A stretch of DNA of 63,663 nt from the NCBI GenBank assembly GCA_964428355.1, contig CAYRYU010000036.1, forward strand, positions 1-63,663, in the 5' to 3' direction. Numbering within the stretch: the first letter of the stretch is position 1; the number at the start of each line of letters is the position of its first letter. Of this stretch, positions 43,046 to 50,762 are shown piece by piece. The DNA comes from CAYRYU01 sp964428355 (GTDB taxonomy: Bacteria > Muiribacteriota > Ozemobacteria > Ozemobacterales > Ozemobacteraceae). The translations under genes were made by a program, and so were the position numbers. The notes beneath the pieces were generated by a model. The model was not told where the DNA came from. It was given only the letters and a program-made list of their open reading frames with translations, and did no database searches.

Positions 43046-45121
43046 ATGGACCACCGGACGTCCGATTCCGACTTCCCCCTCCCAGGCTTTTCCGGCCCCC
43101 CGAGGCAACTCGGGAAATGCCTACCCGTGCCAGTGTTCAGATCTCCGAACGAAAGGCGCGGAATAATCACTTTCATCGTGATCTTCGTCGTCGTTGTTCT
43201 GACAATTTTTCTTCTACAGTTCCACCTGATGTCGAGGCAGACCCAGGCCACGGCGTTCCAGCAGGAGAGGCGGGAGATCCACCACCGGATCGCGAAAGCC
43301 GCGGCCGAAGAAGGGTTCGAGAGTTTCCGGCGGATCGCCTCCTCACCCGCCACCACCGAGGGGAAGTGGCTCAAGGAACGAAAGAACACACCCCTTTCTT
43401 TGAAAACCCCCATGGCGCTCAAGATCGCGAAATCGATGGCCCGGTCGGGAGAGGAACCGTCCATCGAAGTGGAGGCTTCCATCGTCGAGAGCGAATTCCG
43501 CCATACCACCGGCGCAGGGAAGGCCTTCTACGGGAACGACGAAGGGGTCGGTTCGGTGAAGATCACGAGCAAGGTCTGGCGCCACCGCCCCGGAGGCACC
43601 GGGACCACCTCCCCCTCCTGCGAGGTCACACAGTACCACGACTACAAGGTTGTTTCGATCAGGACCGCGAGGGACAACAAGGCCAGCCGCGGGGCATACG
43701 CCCAGAATTTTCCTCTCGACTACGCCCTGATGGCGCGGAAAGCCTGGTCGGAGTTTTCCCAGGAAACCTCCGGGGGTTCCCTCAACAACACCAAGAAACG
43801 CCTCGTGGTCGATCAGAAGGGAATTCCAGGCGAGAGACGCGGGAAGGTCCATCTCGGGGGTGCCACGAAAGCCTCCAACAAGTACGTTTTCCTCAACGTT
43901 CACGAGAGATTCTTCAAGGCTGACGGAACCGGCCTGGTTCCACTTCCGACCCAGACCGAGGTTCTCATCGAAAGCACCGATTGGCTCGACCTCTTTCCCG
44001 CTCTCAAAGAGGAGCTCGAATCCCAGGGTGGAAACGCCCAGGCGGTCGCGGGAATCAAGGGAGTATTCCGTTTCAACAATGCCCCGATAGTCCGCGATTC
44101 CTTTTCCGGCAAGGAAAAGGAAAAGGAAGCGATCGACATCCTCTCCTCTCAGGCAACCGGAGCCGACAAATGCATCGAATCGGGGATCGAGGTTCTCGGA
44201 GAACCCGCTTCCATAGGGGAAGTCGACCCTTCCCTCGTTATCGAGGGCGATGTGAGGCAACGGTACCTTCGTTTCGTCCAGTTCTGCCTCGAAGACAGGG
44301 CCAATTCACTTTCGGCTCAAAGAGCCGCCGACCTGAAAACGAAGACGACCTTCACCAGTATCGAATTGAAGAACCTTCCGACAGGGTCCGACGACGATTC
44401 GAAATGGCAGCGCGGGTTCTACGAGGGGCTTTCGAAGCTTGTCGCCAACAAGAATCTCGACGTCATGTCGGTTTTCGTCGCCTCGTATCCCTACAAGGCC
44501 GGATGTTCGGGCGCACCCGACCCCGGTTTCCCCGAGTTCCCCTTCAGGTCCGTCTCCAACGATCCCGTCGACGCGGATTCCCCCGACCTTCAACCCTACA
44601 TGCACGTGAACCTTTTCGGCCGGAGATGGGACGTCCAGAAGACCATGGAAGACCGCGGGGAAGGTGTTCTCGAGCCCGACGGGGGGACGATCAACCTGCA
44701 CGGGATCTTCCAGGTCTACGACGGAAACCTCAGTCTGGGGGCTCCGGGGAAAACCCTCAAGATCAGGGGGCTTGGGGTCATTTCCGCAAAAGGCGACATT
44801 AATATCCTCGGGAACATTGAAAAGGAGAGCCTCAAGGACCTCTGCATCCTTTTCACCCGCAAGGGCGTCATCCGCATCGATGCCGATCGGGTTGACGCTT
44901 CACTCGTGGCGATGGGCGGGGGGGCCGGAAGGGTCATTCCCAAGAAGCCGGTCACCATCAACGGTGCCGTTGTCGTCGACAAGTTGGGGCTCCGCGACTG
45001 GCCTGAGGGCACCTCTTACATCAAGTATGATCCCCTGCTGAAATCTTCCGGGGATGACATCTTCGTAATGAACATCTCGCCCGCGATCACCTACGAAAGG
45101 GTCCAGGAGGGGTTGAATTGA
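43046..45121 (+). CDS. PilX/pseudopilin-assembly-like membrane protein
   Basis: 691 aa. An unusual 40-residue N-terminal extension precedes one membrane helix (GIITFIVIFVVVVLTIFLL, about 39-57), followed by an amphipathic helix and a large extracytoplasmic part ending with a beta-rich segment (GTINLHGIFQVYD...GVISAKGDINIL, about 550-620). Layout and position before two prepilin genes suggest a PilX/GspK-like minor component, but there is no canonical G-FxxxE cleavage site. AGGAGG lies before ATG 43046. The stop overlaps the next gene (TTGA). Confidence 0.6.
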   Translation: MDHRTSDSDFPLPGFSGPPRQLGKCLPVPVFRSPNERRGIITFIVIFVVVVLTIFLLQFHLMSRQTQATAFQQERREIHHRIAKAAAEEGFESFRRIASSPATTEGKWLKERKNTPLSLKTPMALKIAKSMARSGEEPSIEVEASIVESEFRHTTGAGKAFYGNDEGVGSVKITSKVWRHRPGGTGTTSPSCEVTQYHDYKVVSIRTARDNKASRGAYAQNFPLDYALMARKAWSEFSQETSGGSLNNTKKRLVVDQKGIPGERRGKVHLGGATKASNKYVFLNVHERFFKADGTGLVPLPTQTEVLIESTDWLDLFPALKEELESQGGNAQAVAGIKGVFRFNNAPIVRDSFSGKEKEKEAIDILSSQATGADKCIESGIEVLGEPASIGEVDPSLVIEGDVRQRYLRFVQFCLEDRANSLSAQRAADLKTKTTFTSIELKNLPTGSDDDSKWQRGFYEGLSKLVANKNLDVMSVFVASYPYKAGCSGAPDPGFPEFPFRSVSNDPVDADSPDLQPYMHVNLFGRRWDVQKTMEDRGEGVLEPDGGTINLHGIFQVYDGNLSLGAPGKTLKIRGLGVISAKGDINILGNIEKESLKDLCILFTRKGVIRIDADRVDASLVAMGGGAGRVIPKKPVTINGAVVVDKLGLRDWPEGTSYIKYDPLLKSSGDDIFVMNISPAITYERVQEGLN

Positions 45122-45597
45122 AATCCCGAAGAGCGTTCTCCCTCCTGGAGGTCCTGATCGCCAGCGTCATCATGGCTGTGGCTTTGCTGGGGCTTCTCTG
45201 GATGGGCCGGCATTCTACCGCTGCCTCAATGGATGCCTACTACGAAGGACTGGCGTTGAGCCTTGCCCGCGAACCCATCGAGGTCCTCCAGGGAATGGGT
45301 TTCGGATGGGTCGAGGAGTACCGGAAGGGGAACGTGAACCTTTCCGGCCATGCGGTGCTCGAAACCTGTCCCTATGACGAATGGTTCCAGATCGGGAAGG
45401 CTCAGGCCGGGTTTTACCCTGCCGAAGCCGGGGACTTCAAGCGGTTCATCGCGGTCGATGGTCCACTCGAGGACGGCGGGGGAAGAGCCTGGCGCGTGAA
45501 GGTTTCAATCGCCCCCGTCTCCCAGACCCGCGTGGATACCTGGTTGAGCCGGAACGAGATGACCCTCGAGGGCCTCGTCCTGGAGAAATTGCCATGA
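45118..45597 (+). CDS. prepilin-like protein (PilV/GspI-type)
   Basis: 159 aa. N-terminal MKSRRAFSLLEVLIASVIMAV is a type IV prepilin signal: short basic leader, A-F cleavage site (most have G-F), Glu at mature position 5 and a long hydrophobic helix. The rest is a small globular domain. It starts with TTG 45118 inside the stop region of the previous gene (AGGAGGGG 5-6 nt upstream) and ends in an ATGA overlap with the next gene. Minor pseudopilin of a type II secretion or type IV pilus-like system. Confidence 0.85.
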   Translation: MKSRRAFSLLEVLIASVIMAVALLGLLWMGRHSTAASMDAYYEGLALSLAREPIEVLQGMGFGWVEEYRKGNVNLSGHAVLETCPYDEWFQIGKAQAGFYPAEAGDFKRFIAVDGPLEDGGGRAWRVKVSIAPVSQTRVDTWLSRNEMTLEGLVLEKLP

Positions 45598-46412
45598 TGA
45601 TTCCCCGCCTTACCGGACGAAGCCCCGGAATGCGCCTGAAATCGGGCTGTATCAGAAGAGTGCAAGGGTTCACCCTTCTGGAAATCATGCTCGTCATTCT
45701 TTGCCTTTTCCTGCTCATGGGGCCGATATTCAGGATCCTGAGGTCTGGAACACGGACCTCCCTGAAGGGTATGATGCAGGTCGAAACCACCCTGACCGCC
45801 AGGAATGTTCTCCGGCAGGTCAGAATGGACCTGGAACACGCATGTCTCGCCTATTCGGGCAAGGGGTTCCAACTCGACCCCGAGCTCCTCTTCAAAACGG
45901 AGACCCCCCTTCCCGACTGCCGATATTCGTTCCTTGTCTTCACCCACCTCGATTCGATCGACAGCGCTTTCATGAAGGACAACAAGGATTGCTCCTGGCG
46001 ACTTCCGAGCAAGGTCACATACAGGGTCGAGCCGCATCCGAAACGTCAGGGGTTCAAGCGACTCATCCGTCTGGAAAAGTTCCACCCGAAGCACCCGGCC
46101 TTTGCAAGGTACCCTTCCGGAGAAATGGAATCCATCCTCTCGGACCAGGTGAACCTTTTCGAGATTCGACCGTACCTCCTCGTGGATGGCACTGCTGAGG
46201 CACACATCTTCCGGATCACGGTCCAGCTCATCGACGTTCTTCCCGGAAGGGAGGGGCTGGAACTCGGAACCGTCGCCGGAGGCGGGAAGAGGCCCTTGTC
46301 GGGCGCGATCGCGGAGTATTTCGACGTTGTGCGATCGGATTTCTTCCAGACTTTCCGTCAGAGGCACGGGTTCAACGTCAACTGGCAGACCGGAATTATT
46401 TCTCCGGAATGA
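45594..46412 (+). CDS. prepilin-like protein (PilW/GspJ-type)
   Basis: 272 aa. A 23-residue leader is followed by the canonical prepilin cleavage and helix QGFTLLEIMLVILCLFLLMG with Glu at +5. The long globular domain resembles PilW/GspJ-type minor pilins. ATG 45594 overlaps the previous stop (ATGA). It is last in the operon with the PilX-like and PilV-like genes; the major pilin, ATPase and secretin are not in this window. Confidence 0.85.
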   Translation: MMIPRLTGRSPGMRLKSGCIRRVQGFTLLEIMLVILCLFLLMGPIFRILRSGTRTSLKGMMQVETTLTARNVLRQVRMDLEHACLAYSGKGFQLDPELLFKTETPLPDCRYSFLVFTHLDSIDSAFMKDNKDCSWRLPSKVTYRVEPHPKRQGFKRLIRLEKFHPKHPAFARYPSGEMESILSDQVNLFEIRPYLLVDGTAEAHIFRITVQLIDVLPGREGLELGTVAGGGKRPLSGAIAEYFDVVRSDFFQTFRQRHGFNVNWQTGIISPE

Positions 46413-46489
46413 TGTAACGTTTTTTCGACCGACGACGTAACCAAAATGAAAATCCCGAATGATCCAACGTCACGAAGGAGGACCTGAAA

Positions 46490-47356
46490 ATGAACAGCTC
46501 GATGATCAAAATGATGACCATCCTCGCGGTAGTTGCTCTCTTTTCCTTCACGGGTTCTTTCACACCCTCCCTTGCCCAGGATACCGTCGTTTCCTCGGAG
46601 GATGAAACCACCACAGGTTCTGCTGACACGGCCACGACAGCCGACACCGCGACCACGGCCACGACGGATACCGCCGATACCGGGTCTGACGCAAACACGA
46701 CAACGACGACGACCGGAACCAATACCGCAGGAACCGGGAAGTTCGAGAAGATCCTCGGTTTTTTCCAGGATTTCCTGAAAGTCATCTTCAACATCATTTC
46801 CGCCCTCTTCGGGGGCAACGTGAACACTGGAGATTTTGGAATCACCGGCACCGGGAACACCGGTACCACTGGAACCACAGGTGATACCGGGACGACTAAT
46901 GACACCGGAGCCACCGGCACCACCGACGGTTCCACCGACACCGGGTCCGGTGAGGTTTCCGGGCTCCAGGGGCGGATCGTTGATGAAGCCAACAAGCTCG
47001 TCGGACAGACTGATTTCCCCTACGCACCGGAAACCAACGGCGGCCGTCTCGGGTGCGCCCAGGTCGTTACCACCGCCCTGAAAGCTGCGGGCGCCCTCGA
47101 CCGGATCCTTCTCGGGGTCGTGGACACGGTCAATGCGCTCAAGAGCAATGGGTGGCAGGAAGTCACCCCTCCCCCCTACAAGGCGGGCGACGTCATCACC
47201 TGGTACACCTACCGCAAAGACCGGGACAGCCATATCGGGATCATCGTTCCCAACGGGAACTCGTTCCAGGCGATGAACAACTCCAGCAGCCTGAAGATGC
47301 CCCGCCTGACCGGAACCGATATCGCCCCGATCGCCCGGGTGTTGAGGAAATCGTGA
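46490..47356 (+). CDS. exported NlpC/P60- or CHAP-like amidase with Thr-rich linkers
   Basis: 288 aa. Signal peptide about 1-29 (ending SLAQ). A Thr/Asp-rich linker (about 35-80), an aromatic amphipathic helix (KFEKILGFFQDFLKVIFNII, about 84-103), a Gly/Thr linker (about 110-155), then a C-terminal papain-like domain: Cys in LGCAQVVTTALKAAG (about 186), GDVITWYTY, and His in SHIGIIVPNG. This order fits NlpC/P60-CHAP peptidoglycan amidases or endopeptidases. AAGGAGGA lies about 9 nt before ATG 46490. Likely cell-wall-directed and secreted. Confidence 0.75.
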   Translation: MNSSMIKMMTILAVVALFSFTGSFTPSLAQDTVVSSEDETTTGSADTATTADTATTATTDTADTGSDANTTTTTTGTNTAGTGKFEKILGFFQDFLKVIFNIISALFGGNVNTGDFGITGTGNTGTTGTTGDTGTTNDTGATGTTDGSTDTGSGEVSGLQGRIVDEANKLVGQTDFPYAPETNGGRLGCAQVVTTALKAAGALDRILLGVVDTVNALKSNGWQEVTPPPYKAGDVITWYTYRKDRDSHIGIIVPNGNSFQAMNNSSSLKMPRLTGTDIAPIARVLRKS

Positions 47357-47438
47357 TCCTCTCCTTTCTTCTCGCTGGGAAAAATGGTATGTTTCAGGTA
47401 TGGTTGCCGATCAGTCGATCGAGCTGAAAATGGATTAC

Positions 47439-47470
47439 AGGCCCGGGGTTCCGGGCCTTCCCCTTTTCCG
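47439..47470 (+). terminator. intrinsic terminator
   Basis: aggcccgg (47439-47446) pairs ccgggcct (47451-47458) with a 4-nt loop, then TCCCCTTTTCC. It separates the amidase gene from the next gene. Confidence 0.65.
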
Positions 47471-47494
47471 AAATATCCCTCAAGGAGACGAAAA

Positions 47495-47956
47495 ATGCGT
47501 AGGTTGTTCCTTCTCACCGCAGTGCTTTTCCTTACCGCGACGGGGTTTGCCATGATCCGGACCCTTCCACTTCCCGATCTCGTGGCGAAGGCTGACCTCA
47601 TCGTCCTTGCCAAGGTCGCCGCGATCGGTGAGGAAAAAAGCGCCGACCAGAGCATACCCCCGGTGAAGAACGAGCTTTCGGTGGAAAGGGTTTTGAAAGG
47701 CACCTGGAACGCATCCGACCCGATCGTTCTCAAGACCTTCTTCAAACCCGGTGACAAGATCCGTGAAGATGGAGTCGTGTTCCCGGAGAAAGACCGCCGG
47801 GTTCTGCTTTTCCTCGAAAGCAAGGACGGAAAGGATCTCCGGATCCTCAACGGGATTCAGGGCCTCTGGCCGATCGAAGCCGGGACCGACAAGACCCTGG
47901 GGATGGGCTTCCGCTACTCGATCGAAAAGGTCCTGGAGGAAGTTAACAAGAAATAG
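47495..47956 (+). CDS. small exported protein, function unknown
   Basis: 153 aa. Signal peptide about 1-19 (LFLLTAVLFLTATGFA). The mature protein begins LPDLVAKADLIVLAKV, a pattern seen in several exported beta-rich proteins ('ADLIV' type) that precede a beta-sandwich, and has GDKIREDGVVFPEKDRRVLLFLE in the middle. AAGGAGA precedes ATG 47495; an in-frame extension upstream has no RBS. No enzymatic motif recognised. Confidence 0.75.
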   Translation: MRRLFLLTAVLFLTATGFAMIRTLPLPDLVAKADLIVLAKVAAIGEEKSADQSIPPVKNELSVERVLKGTWNASDPIVLKTFFKPGDKIREDGVVFPEKDRRVLLFLESKDGKDLRILNGIQGLWPIEAGTDKTLGMGFRYSIEKVLEEVNKK

Positions 47957-47992
47957 TCACCGGTCTTTCGGTTTCTTTTTCCTCCGGTGTAA

Positions 47993-48013
47993 CGTGCCCC
48001 CTCTGGGGGGCGT
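47993..48013. other. GC-rich stem-loop
   Basis: gtgccccc and ggggggcgt regions can form a short GC stem around tct. No T-run follows; it might be a weak terminator for the small exported protein gene. Confidence 0.35.
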
Positions 48014-48058
48014 ATGTATTGTTGAAGCCTCGGAGAATTCCCCAAGGAGGAGCTGCGT

Positions 48059-49075
48059 ATGAATTCAACGATCAACTCCAGGACCTTGGTCCTTTTCGTT
48101 ATCCTGGTCTTCGGACTCGCCCTTTCCCTGCCGGTCTTTTCCCAGGAAACCGTTCCCGCCGGGGAGGAAGAGACCGTCACTACCACGGACGATAGCACCT
48201 CCACGAACGACGAGGCAACCACCACAACCGATGGAACCGCCACGACCGACGATGCGAACACCGGCACGACGACCACCGGAGGGGGTACCACGATAACCTC
48301 CAACGGAGGCGGGGGCGGGTGGAAGGATATCATTTCCTTCTTCCAATCCTTTCTGGGCTTCATCCTCAAGCTGATCTTCGGGATCGACATCAACGGCGGC
48401 GGTCTCGTTGACGGCGGCAACACCGGAATCATCGGAACCGGCGGAGGAGATACCGGCAACACCGGCACCGACGGAACTGGCACGACCGGGACCACCGGAA
48501 CCACCGGATCGACGACCCAGACCTCGACCGCGGCGGCCAAGATGGCGGAAATCAGCTCCGCCTATGGGATAACGATAGCCAACGGCCAGGCCAAGGACCT
48601 CGGTCAGGGTGACCGTGTTACCGCCGGCGCCTGGGATGAAAACGAACTCGCGACCCTCGAGCAGGTTCTGAAATCCCTGCCCGCCTCATTCAGGGCCAAC
48701 TGCCCCAAAATCGAGAACAATGGCCAGATCCTTTCCTCCCAGGTCGGAAGCGCCCTCGGACTCGCTGACCCGCAGACCCACCAGGTCTGGATCTCTGACA
48801 ACCAGGGCGGCGAACTCGCCGGAACCATCGTCCACGAGATGACCCACTCCTTCCAGTTCAAGAACCCCAATGTCGAAACCCAGTGGGCAAACACTTTCTG
48901 GGCCAACGAACGGCCGAAGACCAGCTCGGTTTCCGACTACGGCAACACCAACGTCGCCGAAGACATGGCCGAATCGGTTCGGGTCTATTATGTGAACGGG
49001 GCCTCGATGAAACAATCCGATCCCGACCGGTACGAGTTCGTGAAAACCCAGATCATGGGCGGCGTCGAGTTCTGA
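48059..49075 (+). CDS. exported zincin-like metalloprotease with Thr-rich linker and amphipathic helix
   Basis: 338 aa. Signal peptide about 1-29 (ending VFSQ), Thr/Asp-rich linker (about 38-85), aromatic amphipathic helix (GWKDIISFFQSFLGFILKLIFG, about 86-107), Gly/Thr linker (about 108-155), then a peptidase domain: zinc motif HEMTH (about 260) and downstream VSDYGNTNVAEDMAESVRVYY, where Glu in EDMAE would be the third ligand. The HExxH...Y...EDxAE layout resembles anthrax-lethal-factor-like zincins. AAGGAGG precedes ATG 48059. Confidence 0.78.
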   Translation: MNSTINSRTLVLFVILVFGLALSLPVFSQETVPAGEEETVTTTDDSTSTNDEATTTTDGTATTDDANTGTTTTGGGTTITSNGGGGGWKDIISFFQSFLGFILKLIFGIDINGGGLVDGGNTGIIGTGGGDTGNTGTDGTGTTGTTGTTGSTTQTSTAAAKMAEISSAYGITIANGQAKDLGQGDRVTAGAWDENELATLEQVLKSLPASFRANCPKIENNGQILSSQVGSALGLADPQTHQVWISDNQGGELAGTIVHEMTHSFQFKNPNVETQWANTFWANERPKTSSVSDYGNTNVAEDMAESVRVYYVNGASMKQSDPDRYEFVKTQIMGGVEF

Positions 49076-49105
49076 CCCTTCCACCCTACCAGTCGCTTTC
49101 CCCCT

Positions 49106-49132
49106 CCCCTCGCGGAGGGGGATTCATTTTTT
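49106..49132 (+). terminator. terminator after zincin gene
   Basis: cccctc (49106-49111) pairs gagggg (49115-49120), then TTTTTT at 49127-49132. It overlaps the 3' end of the converging esterase gene. Confidence 0.7.
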
Positions 49133-49903
49133 GGGGGAGTTTCTTTCGATGAAGGCAGCGATTTTTTCGGTGATGCCGATCTGGCCGGCCCAGCGGTGGC
49201 CCATGCCGGGGACCTCGATGAACTCGACGGGGAACCCCGCCTCCTGGTAGAGATCGCGGGCTTTCTGCCCCTGGGAAAACGGGACTATCCGGTCTTCGGT
49301 TCCATGGACGATCATGACCGGGAAGGCAACCTTGGCCTGGATTCCCTTCCGCGCAACGACCCCCAATCCCCCGGAATGCAGAACCAGGCCAGCCACTACC
49401 TCGGGCCGGCACCAGGCGAGAAGATTGGCGAAAAAGGCCCCGTTCGACATCCCAACCAGGAAGGCTTTTTCCCCGGTCACAGGATACTTCCTGCGGATTT
49501 CCTGGAAAAGCGCGTCAAAGAAAGCGAGGTCGTCTCCCGCGCGAATTTCCAGAAGGGGCCAGGATTTCCCCTGGGCATCGGGGTAGACGACCAGGAATCC
49601 AAGTCCGGCGGCCAGGGAGTCGAGGCCGGAATAGGTCGACATCAGTTCCTTGCTGTCTCCCAGCCCGTGGAAGGCGAAAACGACCGGCCGTCCCGGGGTT
49701 GGGGCTTTGGGAACCACTAGGCGGAAATTCCGTAACTTTCCCCTTACCGTTATTTTCCCTCGGGTGACCACCTCCAACTTCGGTGATGGTTGATTGGATG
49801 GGGAGCTTTGCTTCTCTGGGCCACCGGCAAGGTTTGCCCCTGGGACGGAATGAGAAAGACCGAGAAAAATGATAATCAGAAAGGTGATAGCTTTTTCTCT
49901 CAT
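49124..49903 (-). CDS. exported alpha/beta hydrolase (LpqC/feruloyl esterase-like)
   Basis: 259 aa. Signal peptide about 1-22, then an alpha/beta hydrolase: nucleophile GMSNGA (about 153), HGTEDRIVP (acid) and GMGHRW (His). The pattern is that of the LpqC/PHB-depolymerase/feruloyl esterase group, which cleaves polyester or feruloyl bonds. It starts with ATG 49903 and, after the assembly gap is collapsed, overlaps the stop of the radical-SAM gene as ATGA. Confidence 0.85.
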   Translation of the reverse strand: MREKAITFLIIIFLGLSHSVPGANLAGGPEKQSSPSNQPSPKLEVVTRGKITVRGKLRNFRLVVPKAPTPGRPVVFAFHGLGDSKELMSTYSGLDSLAAGLGFLVVYPDAQGKSWPLLEIRAGDDLAFFDALFQEIRRKYPVTGEKAFLVGMSNGAFFANLLAWCRPEVVAGLVLHSGGLGVVARKGIQAKVAFPVMIVHGTEDRIVPFSQGQKARDLYQEAGFPVEFIEVPGMGHRWAGQIGITEKIAAFIERNSPKK

Positions 49904-50687
49904 TCCGGTTTCCTCCCAAATTCGGTCAGGACTTCGATGGGAATCTTGTCTCCGGGGCTGGGAATTCCGATCAGGGCAANNNNNNNNNNNNNNNNNNNNN
50001 NNNNNNNNNNNNNNNNNNNNNNNNNNNNNNNNNNNNNNNNNNNNNNNNNNNNNNNNNNNNNNNNNNNNNNNNNNNNNNNGTCAGGACTTCGATGGGAATC
50101 TTGTCTCCGGGGCTGGGAATTCCGATCAGGGCAACCCTTTCCCCATCGAGGCGGAATTCGATCGGGGGGCGTTTCGTCCGGATCTCTTCTCGTTCAGCTT
50201 TCGAGAACCGCCCTTCGGGAGGAAAGAGGATTTCCTGGTTCGATGAGCCTCTCAAGCCGATCCCGTCATTCCTCGAATGGACATAACGCCCTCCGATGAA
50301 TGCATCGGCCGCATAGAGTAGCTCTTTTTGGGATCTCTTTCCGGTGGAAAGGATCTCTCGTGACCGGTACCCAGAGAAGACCACGAGGTCGATCTCCGGC
50401 CTTGCGCTGAGCAGATTTTTCCAGAGACGCACCAAGGCCGGGGCCTGAAGCATCGGTTCCCCGCCGGAGATTGTCAACCCCCGGAAACCCTTCTTTCCGA
50501 GAATCCTTTCTGTCAGCCGGTCCGTTTCGATCTTTTCGAATGCTTCCGGAGAACGCCAGGTTTCGGCGATGCAATGGGGGCATTTCCGGCTGCATCCCTG
50601 GACCCAGATGCCGATTCGGGCTCCTGGTCCCAGGTTCCGGACATCAAGGGCGAAATATGCCAGCTTGAGGAGTTTTCCCGAGGTCAC
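49900..50687 (-). CDS. radical-SAM activating enzyme (NrdG-like), interrupted by gap
   Basis: About 230 aa once the gap is removed. CSRKCPHC (about 33-40) is the radical-SAM motif; LTISGGEPML follows. The pattern GIWVQGCSRKCPHC is that of 4Fe-4S single-cluster activases such as anaerobic ribonucleotide reductase activating proteins; its substrate enzyme is not in the window. GTG 50687 is the start. If the identical 55-bp flanks are merged, the frame runs on to TEFGRKPE and stops at 49900-49902, overlapping the esterase start as ATGA. Whole open frame across the Ns is otherwise artificial. Confidence 0.82.
49980..50079. other. assembly gap (100 N), artefactual
   Basis: Exactly 100 Ns between 55-bp identical flanks (49925-49979 and 50080-50134). 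Removing the Ns and one flank copy restores an uninterrupted radical-SAM reading frame, so no sequence appears to be missing. Confidence 0.92.
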
Positions 50688-50720
50688 ATCTCATTTTAGC
50701 ACCGGTGAATTCCCGGGAAA

Positions 50721-50749
50721 AGAAAAACGCCCACCCTTTCGGGCGGGCG
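50721..50749 (-). terminator. terminator of gluzincin-like gene
   Basis: cgcccaccc (50728-50736) and gggcgggcg (50741-50749) pair at 8 of 9 positions; on the minus strand it is followed by TTTTTC. It lies 13 bp after the stop. Confidence 0.85.
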
Positions 50750-50762
50750 CTTTCTGAGTAAT

